Part shown: in pieces, positions 33,071 through 40,068 of the stretch
How positions within the stretch are numbered: position 1 is the first letter of the stretch
How the letters are laid out: every line of letters begins with the position of its first letter
From: Flavobacteriales bacterium
GTDB taxonomy: Bacteria; Bacteroidota; Bacteroidia; NS11-12g; UBA955
Direction: 5' to 3'
NCBI GenBank assembly: GCA_947487055.1
Contig: CANKVN010000008.1
Location: 1 to 42,040, forward strand
Length of the DNA stretch: 42,040 nucleotides
Made by a program: the position numbers and the translations under genes
Notes under the pieces: model-generated
The model's database searches: none
What the model saw: the letters and a program-made list of their open reading frames with translations, nothing else
What the model was told of the DNA's origin: nothing

Positions 33071-34606
33071 TCAAATGTCAAACTTGATACCCTGCGCCAG
33101 CGGTAGTTTACCGCTATAGTTAACGGTATTCGTTTGCCTGCGCATGTAGTTTTTCCATGAATCGCTGCCGCTTTCGCGGCCTCCGCCTGTTTCTTTTTCG
33201 CCGCCGAAGGCACCGCCAATTTCAGCACCGCTGGTACCAATGTTTACATTGGCTATACCGCAATCACTGCCTGCAAATGACAAGAACTGTTCGGCTTCCA
33301 GCAAACTATCGGTAAATATGGCACTGCTAAGGCCTTGTTTTACATCATTCTGCATGGCGATGGCTTGCTCCAGGGTATCGTAGGGCATGGCATACAAAAT
33401 AGGGGCAAAGGTTTCTTCCTGCACAATCTCGAAATGGTTATGGGCCTCGGCCAGGGTCGGCTGAACATAGCAACCGCTTTCATAGCCGGTCCCTTCAAGT
33501 ACTTTTCCGCCATACAATACTTTTCCACCTTCTGCCTGCAAGCGGGAAAGGGCTTTGGTGAAAGCGGTAACAGCATCTTTATCAATCAGTGGACCCATCA
33601 GGATATTTTCATTAAGCGGGGAGCCGATGGTGATTTGCCCGTAGGCGCTGATTAATTTTTGCAAAAACGCCTTGTAAATCGATTGGTGTATGATTACACG
33701 GCGCGTGGTGGTACAACGCTGTCCGGCTGTACCTACGGCACCAAATACCACAGCCCTTAGGGCGAGGTCCAGGTTTGCCTTTTCGCTCACGATAATGGCG
33801 TTATTTCCACCCAGTTCAAGTAAGCTTTTGCCCAAGCGCAATCCCACAACTTCGGCAACCGTTTTACCCATTCGGGTGCTGCCGGTGGCGCTCACCAGCG
33901 CCACACGTTTGTCTGCGGCCATACGTGCGCCTATTTCCCTGTCACCTTGAATGATGGTGAAAATACCTTCAGGTAATTTATTGGCAATGAGTACTTTTTG
34001 AATAATATGCTGAACAGCTGCAGCACTGGCTGGTGTTTTTTCACTGGGTTTCCAGATACATACATCGCCGCATACAGCAGCAAGCATGGCATTCCAGCTC
34101 CACACGGCTACTGGAAAATTAAATGCGGAAATAATGCCTACAATGCCCAAAGGGTGCCACTGTTCAACCATGCGGTGACCGGGGCGCTCGCTTTGCATCG
34201 TTAAGCCATAGAGCTGACGGCTAAGGCCAACGGCAAAATCGCAGATATCAATCATTTCCTGTACTTCACCCATGCCTTCCTGCAGGCTTTTTCCCATTTC
34301 ATAGCTTACCAGCGTGCCCAGGTTGCGTTTGTTTTCGCGCAGCGCCTCACCTATCTGACGAACGATTTCACCACGTGCAGGCGCGGGCATGGCCCTCCAA
34401 AGAGGAAAAGCTACTTCAGCACGCCTGATGATGGCTTCATACTCGGTTTCACCTGCGTATACCACAGATGCCAGCTTTTTTCCATCCACTGGGCTTATGA
34501 TTTCCCTTGTGCTGGTGCCTAAGGCCGTTAACCATTGGGTGCCGGTGCTGGCGCTTTCCAGCTGCCCGCTGATACCCAGTTCTTTCAGTACATTGTTGAT
34601 GTCCAT
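33071..34606 (-). CDS. ALDH7-type aldehyde dehydrogenase (probable aminoadipate-semialdehyde dehydrogenase)
   Basis: A 511-residue NAD(P)-dependent aldehyde dehydrogenase. Catalytic residues are visible: Asn163 in SAFNFPVAVW, Glu264 in LELGGNN and Cys298 in GTAGQRCTTTRR. The overall pattern (RPGHRMVEQWHPLGIVGIIS, GGRESGSDSWKNYMRRQT) is that of the antiquitin/ALDH7 group, which oxidises 2-aminoadipate 6-semialdehyde in lysine breakdown. The substrate is inferred from the subfamily; no other lysine-catabolism gene is beside it. The start is supported by a perfect -7 box 7 nt upstream. It is monocistronic. Confidence 0.9.
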   Translation of the reverse strand: MDINNVLKELGISGQLESASTGTQWLTALGTSTREIISPVDGKKLASVVYAGETEYEAIIRRAEVAFPLWRAMPAPARGEIVRQIGEALRENKRNLGTLVSYEMGKSLQEGMGEVQEMIDICDFAVGLSRQLYGLTMQSERPGHRMVEQWHPLGIVGIISAFNFPVAVWSWNAMLAAVCGDVCIWKPSEKTPASAAAVQHIIQKVLIANKLPEGIFTIIQGDREIGARMAADKRVALVSATGSTRMGKTVAEVVGLRLGKSLLELGGNNAIIVSEKANLDLALRAVVFGAVGTAGQRCTTTRRVIIHQSIYKAFLQKLISAYGQITIGSPLNENILMGPLIDKDAVTAFTKALSRLQAEGGKVLYGGKVLEGTGYESGCYVQPTLAEAHNHFEIVQEETFAPILYAMPYDTLEQAIAMQNDVKQGLSSAIFTDSLLEAEQFLSFAGSDCGIANVNIGTSGAEIGGAFGGEKETGGGRESGSDSWKNYMRRQTNTVNYSGKLPLAQGIKFDI

Positions 34607-34613
34607 CGTTATA

Positions 34614-34621
34614 CAAAGTTA
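34614..34621 (-). promoter_or_regulatory. -7 element TAACTTTG directly before the ALDH gene
   Basis: TAACTTTG on the minus strand matches TAnnTTTG exactly and ends 7 nt before the ATG at 34606, predicting an mRNA with little or no leader. The 34607-34807 gap holds only this element and AT-rich sequence upstream of the HU gene; no clear -7 box was found for HU. Confidence 0.55.
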
Positions 34622-34807
34622 GTATTTACAACACATTCAGGCATGGTGAAATGTAAAAAATAGCCATGATAAAGGGTTTGAGCGGGTGTAAAACTCTGAA
34701 ATGTGGATAAAATATGGATTACAAATTGGTCAATAATGACAAAACACTTGCAGGGATGGGTGCTTCATGTCTTATTTAGCGGCACATCCTATAAATAAAT
34801 AGATAAT

Positions 34808-35083
34808 ATGAACAAATCAGAACTCATCGACGCAATCGCAGCCGGTTCAAAATTGACCAAGGCTGACTCAGGTAAGGCTCTTGATGCTTGCATCGACGCC
34901 ATCAGCAAATCATTGAAAAAAGGTGACAGCGTTACCCTCGTAGGTTTCGGTACCTTCTCAATTGGTAAGCGTGCTGCACGTACCGGCCGTAACCCACAGA
35001 CTGGTAAAAGCATCCAAATCAAAGCTAAAAAAGTTGCCAAGTTCAAAGCTGGTGCTACTTTGGCCGCTACCGTTAACAAGTAA
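34808..35083 (+). CDS. HU-family DNA-binding protein
   Basis: A 91-residue nucleoid protein of the HU/IHF family. [11 protein letters not shown] is the classic start, [19 protein letters not shown] and [13 protein letters not shown] are the dimerisation and DNA-arm region, and [13 protein letters not shown] is the C-terminal helix. HU binds and bends DNA without strong sequence preference. The codons are regular and common, as expected of a highly expressed gene. A strong terminator follows 23 bp after the stop. No convincing TAnnTTTG lies close upstream. Confidence 0.96.
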   Translation: MNKSELIDAIAAGSKLTKADSGKALDACIDAISKSLKKGDSVTLVGFGTFSIGKRAARTGRNPQTGKSIQIKAKKVAKFKAGATLAATVNK

Positions 35084-35106
35084 TTGTTTACGAAAAAAAA
35101 ACTTAA

Positions 35107-35130
35107 AACCCGGCTCTGCCGGGTTTTTTT
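35107..35130. terminator. Bidirectional terminator between HU and the EamA transporter
   Basis: The inverted repeat AACCCGGC / GCCGGGTT (35107-35114 and 35118-35125) with a 3-nt loop is followed by seven T on the plus strand. On the minus strand the same hairpin is followed by TTAAG and a run of T. It can stop both convergent transcripts (HU stop 35083, EamA stop 35158). Confidence 0.85.
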
Positions 35131-35157
35131 GTTTTATTTAAATAACGCAAAAAGCGC

Positions 35158-36087
35158 TTAAGGCTTGGTTTTGCGGGTAATCATATAGATACCTGCCAAA
35201 GAAAAAAGCAGGCCCACCACCATATTCCAGGTAATGGGTTCGTTGTCGGCCACACCCCACATTACCGCCACCACCGGGATGATGAATGTGTTGGTGCTTG
35301 CCACCAAGGCTGTGGTATGCCTGATTAGCATGTTGAAAATAATCATGCTGACGGCGCTGCCAACAATACCCAGAATGGCCAGGTAGCCAAAAGCTTCCCA
35401 GGTTCGGGAAGGATTGTGTGCCCAAAGGTCCAAAATACCCGACATCAGCAATATCATGAAATACAAACTACCCATGAAGAAAAACGGATAGGCGGTTTTT
35501 ACCATGGCTGGCAAATGATGCAATTTGTGTTTGATAAGGTTGATGTTGTAGCCATACATCATGGCAGCTGCCATCACCATAATGCTTCCCAGGGGGCTGA
35601 TGCTGGCGGAACTGTTGAATATAAAGCCTGGAGCCAGAAGGATAATGGCACCCAAAATCCCCATCAATACGCCCCAGAGGCCGTTTTTGGAAAGTTTATC
35701 ACCGAAGAATAAAAATCCGATTACCAATGTGAACATGGGTGTAAACGCATTCATAATGCCGCTTAAACCACTCGGAATCATGGTGCCGGCGTAGGCAAAC
35801 AAAAATGCAGGAATGCCATTGCCAATTAAACCGGACAAAAACAGATGCAGGTAATCGGTGGAAATTAAACCGGCCGGCCGGTCTGGCTGGCTTGCCTCTT
35901 TCCTTGGATTGACAATGCTGTATTGCCAAACCCAGGGCAGCAGAACCAATCCGGCCAGAAACTGCCTGATTCCGGCGACCTGGATGGGCTGAAACACCTG
36001 CAACCCTTTTTTGATTAAAATGAAGGAACTGCCCCAAATGCTGCCCAGAAGAACAATAATGAGCAATGGTAGCCAAGATTTTTTCAC
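35158..36087 (-). CDS. EamA/DMT-family transporter
   Basis: A protein of about 309 residues with ten hydrophobic helices in two EamA repeats. Family marks include LLGSIWGSSFILIKKGL in helix 1, PSGLSGIMNAFTPMFTLVIG in repeat 1 and HTTALVASTNTFIIPVVAV in repeat 2. These carriers export or import metabolites, and the substrate is unknown. The frame is open upstream to 36207, but GTG at 36087 (VKKSWLPLL) gives the normal family start. A perfect -7 box (TACCTTTG) is 4 nt upstream of that GTG, inside the longer reading, which rules against the longer form. It converges with HU at a shared terminator. Confidence 0.9.
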   Translation of the reverse strand: MKKSWLPLLIIVLLGSIWGSSFILIKKGLQVFQPIQVAGIRQFLAGLVLLPWVWQYSIVNPRKEASQPDRPAGLISTDYLHLFLSGLIGNGIPAFLFAYAGTMIPSGLSGIMNAFTPMFTLVIGFLFFGDKLSKNGLWGVLMGILGAIILLAPGFIFNSSASISPLGSIMVMAAAMMYGYNINLIKHKLHHLPAMVKTAYPFFFMGSLYFMILLMSGILDLWAHNPSRTWEAFGYLAILGIVGSAVSMIIFNMLIRHTTALVASTNTFIIPVVAVMWGVADNEPITWNMVVGLLFSLAGIYMITRKTKP

Positions 36088-36091
36088 CTTA

Positions 36092-36099
36092 CAAAGGTA
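36092..36099 (-). promoter_or_regulatory. -7 element TACCTTTG directly before the EamA gene
   Basis: On the minus strand TACCTTTG matches TAnnTTTG exactly and ends 4 nt before the GTG at 36087, so the transcript should start at the start codon. On the plus strand the divergent M1 gene has a near-consensus GAACTTTG at 36192-36199, 6 nt before its ATG. Confidence 0.55.
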
Positions 36100-36205
36100 A
36101 GTGCTGCCGGTATTTAACCGGGCGGAATTGGCCACAACATTTACAAAGCAATTTGTATTAAAAACTGACACGTAAATGATAGTTAATTGCCGAACTTTGT
36201 AATTC

Positions 36206-38146
36206 ATGATTCGGATTACTTTGTTTATCGCACTGTTGCTGGGTGCAGTATCAACGGTAAAAACACAGGCTATCGTCCCTGATGCATTGCTGTGTGCCGA
36301 AAAACAACGTCTGGAAGGCCGGTTAAGGTTTAGGGTGAATCCCAGTATTTACCACGGTTACGATATTCACTACCACCGATATTTCTTTAGGGTAAATCCC
36401 AAGCGAAACGGCTATTTAAAAGCAAATGTTTACAGCGAGTTTACCGTGTTGAAGGATGCCGATAGCATTGGTTTTGACATGAAATCTTTTTTATTGGCCG
36501 ACAGTGTGCGTTACCATGGATTGCCGATACGCTTCACCCGAATTGGCGATATTATTTATGTGCACAAGCCGGGCAGGTGGCAAGCCGGGACCAGGGATTC
36601 GTTAACCATCTATTATCAGGGAAACCCGGCACTTTTTGGCGGCACCGGTTATTATGTTTACGATTTTCACGCTACCGGACCCTCGGTGCATACGTTGAGC
36701 CAGCCATACGGCGCCTATTATTGGTGGCCATGCAAGCAAACACTAACCGATAAAATTGATTCCCTGGATATGGTGGTAAGCACCCATCCCGATTTCAGGG
36801 TGGCCGGAAATGGTTTGTTGAAGGCAGAAACAGGGGTGAATGATACCGTTAAGCTGTTTCACTGGAAACACCGATATCCCATAGCAACCTATCTGGTGGC
36901 CATGGCCATTACCAATTACGAGCAGTTTAGCCAGTTTGCAACGTTTCACAACCGCCCGGATTCCCTGTTGGTGCTCAATTATGTTTTTCCGCAAAGCAAG
37001 GCTGATTTCGAAAAGGACGCGGCCCCCATTTTGCCCATGCTGCGGTTGTTCGACAGTCTTTTTGGCGAATATCCCTTCATGAAGGAAAAATACGGCCATG
37101 CGCAGTTTGCCTGGGGCGGCGGCATGGAGCACCAAACCATGAGTTTCATGGTGAATTTTAGTTTCGATCTGATGGCGCACGAACTTGCCCACATGTGGTT
37201 TGGTGATAAGGTTACCTGTGCCAGCTGGAAAGACCTTTGGCTGAATGAAGGATTTGCAACGTACCTCACAGCACTGGGTTATAAGTACCTTAAATCAAAG
37301 GATGAATGGCTGGATGTGATGCGGGGAATCAGGGATGATGTTACCGGGGTGGATGATGGCAGTATTTTTCCAAAAGACACCGTGCAGGTAAACCGGTTGT
37401 TCAATGGAAGGCTCACCTACAACAAGGCTGCATTTGTACTTCACATGCTTAGGGTAAAGGTAGGCGACACAACCTTTTATGCCGCTTGCCGCAAATATTT
37501 GGGCGGGCAGCGCGCCTATGGTTTTGCAACCACCAGCGATTTAAAAACATTGATGGAGCAGGAGTCCGGTATGAATTTGGATACCTTTTTTCAGCGCTGG
37601 TATATGGGTGAGGGTTTTCCGTATGTGAATATCAATTGGGTTCAAAAAGGAACAAAAATGCAGGTTTCGGTAAAGCAAAAACCCTCCAATCCTTCGGTAC
37701 CATTTTTTCAGTTGGCACTACCCATTTTGTTCAAAGGAAAAAGTAAAGATTCCTTGATAACCTTTTATCCATCTGCTTTGGAGCAAACCTTCGTTTTTCA
37801 GCTGCCATTCGCCGCGGATACCGCTGCATTTGATCCGGAAGTGACTGTTTTAACCAAAGCTGCCATTGGCGGAATGAATCAGGACAACGCTTTACCCAAT
37901 TGGGTTGTCATTAATGGAAATCCGGTCACAGGACGGTTTTTAGAATTAACCACCTTGAACATGAAAGTAGAAAAGCTGGAGATATTTGATTTAAACGGTA
38001 AAAAATGCCTTGAAACAGGCGCTGATTTTCTGCATGTTCCGGGAAAAAGCATTAAATTTGATGTAGGTACACTGGCGCCCGGAATGTACATGACCAAAAT
38101 TATTGGAAACGAGCAACAAACGACCTTAACGTTTATAAAACCATAA
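36206..38146 (+). CDS. M1-family aminopeptidase with T9SS-type C-terminal domain
   Basis: A 646-residue exported peptidase. The signal peptide is about 1-20. The zinc site is HELAH (325-329) with Glu348 in LNEGFATYL (HEXXH-x18-E). GGMEH (305-309) is the exopeptidase motif that holds the substrate N-terminus, so aminopeptidase activity is likely. The C-terminal 80 residues begin about WVVINGNPVTGRFLEL and run through IFDLNGKKCLE and LAPGMYMTKI to TLTFIKP, the form of a type A sorting domain for T9SS secretion. It is separated from the MbnP-like gene by 2 bp, so it belongs to the operon with the MbnP/MbnH-like pair. It differs from the M1 enzyme at 15627, which has a barrel instead. Confidence 0.9.
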   Translation: MIRITLFIALLLGAVSTVKTQAIVPDALLCAEKQRLEGRLRFRVNPSIYHGYDIHYHRYFFRVNPKRNGYLKANVYSEFTVLKDADSIGFDMKSFLLADSVRYHGLPIRFTRIGDIIYVHKPGRWQAGTRDSLTIYYQGNPALFGGTGYYVYDFHATGPSVHTLSQPYGAYYWWPCKQTLTDKIDSLDMVVSTHPDFRVAGNGLLKAETGVNDTVKLFHWKHRYPIATYLVAMAITNYEQFSQFATFHNRPDSLLVLNYVFPQSKADFEKDAAPILPMLRLFDSLFGEYPFMKEKYGHAQFAWGGGMEHQTMSFMVNFSFDLMAHELAHMWFGDKVTCASWKDLWLNEGFATYLTALGYKYLKSKDEWLDVMRGIRDDVTGVDDGSIFPKDTVQVNRLFNGRLTYNKAAFVLHMLRVKVGDTTFYAACRKYLGGQRAYGFATTSDLKTLMEQESGMNLDTFFQRWYMGEGFPYVNINWVQKGTKMQVSVKQKPSNPSVPFFQLALPILFKGKSKDSLITFYPSALEQTFVFQLPFAADTAAFDPEVTVLTKAAIGGMNQDNALPNWVVINGNPVTGRFLELTTLNMKVEKLEIFDLNGKKCLETGADFLHVPGKSIKFDVGTLAPGMYMTKIIGNEQQTTLTFIKP

Positions 38147-38148
38147 CC

Positions 38149-38919
38149 ATGAATAAAAAACACCTTCTGACCATAGCTGCAGGTATACTACTGGGTTTCT
38201 CAGCCTGCAGGGAAAAAACCGGGGAGCCATTGCAGGAGCCTTCCAAAGGCATAACCATTACCGTGCTGCCCACCTGGGAAGGGAATGCCATGGTTACCGG
38301 AAAAATGCAATACCAGAAGCCCGATGGTGAAGTGCTTCAATTGCGCACCTGGGGGATGATTATTGCCAAGCTTTCGTTGGTAAAGAACGACAACAGCCTG
38401 GTAATGCTTGGTGACGGCTATCAATGGATAGATGTGGCCAGCGGCCGCCTTTCATTTAACTATCCGGAAGCTCCAGTGGGAAGCTACAAAGGAATTCAGT
38501 TTCAGCTAGGTCCTGATTCTTCTGTAAACCACGGAGATCCAACCATTTGGCCTGCAAATCACCCATTGAATGGCAACCTTACAGGATTGCACTGGGGTTG
38601 GTCCGGTGGCTATATTTTTCAGGCATTCGACGGAGAGTTTAAAGACAGCATGAGCCAAACCGGTAACAAGGGTTTCTCGTTCCACACTGCCGGTAATCTG
38701 TTTAACCGCACTTTCTTTATGCCCGCTACCTTTGATTTGGATGGCACATGGAAAACCGCAGTTCTGGAATTTAAGGCAGAAGAATATTTTAAAAATCCTG
38801 TTGAAATTCATTTGAAAAACAAAGCGGTATCACACAGCACCGGAGCAGACGAAATAAACCTGATGAACAAGTTGATTGACAATGCGTCGGATGCATTTTC
38901 AGTGAAATCAGTGAAGTAA
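38149..38919 (+). CDS. MbnP-like lipoprotein (copper-binding family)
   Basis: A 256-residue protein with a lipoprotein signal (LLGFSAC, Cys20). The rest fits the MbnP-like domain: ITITVLPTW near the start, a central GLHWGWSGGYIFQAFDGEF (147-164, with Trp149 and Trp151), then FSFHTAG (177-182) and MPATFDLDGTW. In the described MbnP/MbnH pairs MbnP is a periplasmic protein in which a tryptophan is oxidised to kynurenine by MbnH to form a copper site. The modified Trp here cannot be picked from the sequence alone. It lies 2 bp after the M1 gene and 5 bp before the di-heme enzyme, a tight operon. No methanobactin or copper-export gene is present. Confidence 0.82.
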   Translation: MNKKHLLTIAAGILLGFSACREKTGEPLQEPSKGITITVLPTWEGNAMVTGKMQYQKPDGEVLQLRTWGMIIAKLSLVKNDNSLVMLGDGYQWIDVASGRLSFNYPEAPVGSYKGIQFQLGPDSSVNHGDPTIWPANHPLNGNLTGLHWGWSGGYIFQAFDGEFKDSMSQTGNKGFSFHTAGNLFNRTFFMPATFDLDGTWKTAVLEFKAEEYFKNPVEIHLKNKAVSHSTGADEINLMNKLIDNASDAFSVKSVK

Positions 38920-38924
38920 AAAAC

Positions 38925-40049
38925 ATGGTATACAGGGGCTTAATTGGTTGGTTTTTGCTTACTGCTGCGGTGGTGGTTTTCTCCTGCCGCAAAGAACCTG
39001 CATTGCCCAAGGAGGCTGCCACTTATGGCACAACCCCTATCAACCCCAAAAGCATTTTTCCCGAAAAATACGGGATGCCTGCTTTACCTTCCGATAATCC
39101 ATTAACGGAAGAAGGGGTTTACCTGGGCCGCATGTTGTTTTACGATCCTGTATTGTCCATAGACAGCACCATTTCTTGCGCCAGCTGCCATGCGCAGGAG
39201 CATGCATTTGCAGATCCCAACCGCTACTCAACCGGTGTTTTTGGACTCACCACCAACCGAAACGCGCCACCTTTATACAACCTCGCCTACAGCAGGGTGT
39301 TTTTCTGGGATGCCCGTCAAAAAACGCTGCGCGAGCTGGTTTTGGAACCCATACAGGCTCACAACGAGATGGCGCTGACCTTGCCATTGTTAAAGAAAAG
39401 GTTGTCTGCAATTCCAAGGTATCAGCAGTGGTTTAGAAAAGCATTTGGCAGCGAGCCGGATGTGTTCAACATGACCCTTGCGATGGAGCAGTTTTTATTG
39501 ACCCTGGTGAGCAAGGATGCCAAATTTACCAAAATGTGGCCTGGCAATTTTGATTTGCTAACAGCCCAGGAGCTGGACGGATTAAGGCTTTACAATGGAT
39601 TGGTGGATGTCAATCCGTTAACAGGAGCGCTCAGCGGCGGTGCAGACTGCTTTCATTGCCACGGCAGTGTTTTTGCGCAGGCGAACAATCCCAATTTTGG
39701 GGGTATAGCCAATAATGGACTGGACGCTGTAATCACCGATAAAGGTTTTGGTGGCATAACCGGCAGGTCATCGGACATAGGAACCTTCAAAACCCCTTCT
39801 TTGCTGAATGTGGGACTTACAGCACCATACATGCACGATGGCCGCTTCACAACACTGGATGAGGTAATCAACCATTACAGTGATCAAATAAAATATGCTT
39901 CGCCCAATTTGAATCCTCAGATTAAGGTGCATGGACCAAAACAGCGTTTGCTTTCACCGTCTGAAAAAGCAGCGTTGAAGGCATTTTTGCTAACCATGTC
40001 AGACACGGTATTCGTGAACAACCCGGCGTACAAAAATCCGTTTTTGTAA
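38925..40049 (+). CDS. MbnH-like di-heme cytochrome c peroxidase/MauG-family protein
   Basis: A 374-residue exported di-heme protein. It has a lipoprotein-like start (VVVFSC, Cys21), two heme-binding CxxCH motifs (CASCH 85-89 and CFHCH 242-246) and the family segments FFWDARQKTLRELVLEPI and TAPYMHDGRFTTLDE. This is the bacterial cytochrome c peroxidase/MauG family, to which MbnH belongs. Its position 5 bp after the MbnP-like gene favours MbnH-type modification of that partner over plain peroxide removal, but peroxidase activity is not excluded. It converges with metH across 19 bp without an evident terminator. Confidence 0.88.
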   Translation: MVYRGLIGWFLLTAAVVVFSCRKEPALPKEAATYGTTPINPKSIFPEKYGMPALPSDNPLTEEGVYLGRMLFYDPVLSIDSTISCASCHAQEHAFADPNRYSTGVFGLTTNRNAPPLYNLAYSRVFFWDARQKTLRELVLEPIQAHNEMALTLPLLKKRLSAIPRYQQWFRKAFGSEPDVFNMTLAMEQFLLTLVSKDAKFTKMWPGNFDLLTAQELDGLRLYNGLVDVNPLTGALSGGADCFHCHGSVFAQANNPNFGGIANNGLDAVITDKGFGGITGRSSDIGTFKTPSLLNVGLTAPYMHDGRFTTLDEVINHYSDQIKYASPNLNPQIKVHGPKQRLLSPSEKAALKAFLLTMSDTVFVNNPAYKNPFL

Positions 40050-40068
40050 GCGGTAAACTACAATTGTT

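Noticed and set aside
36088-36207. Longer N-terminus for the EamA transporter
   Set aside because: The added 40 residues are not membrane-like, and the perfect -7 box lies within them, 4 nt before the GTG at 36087.
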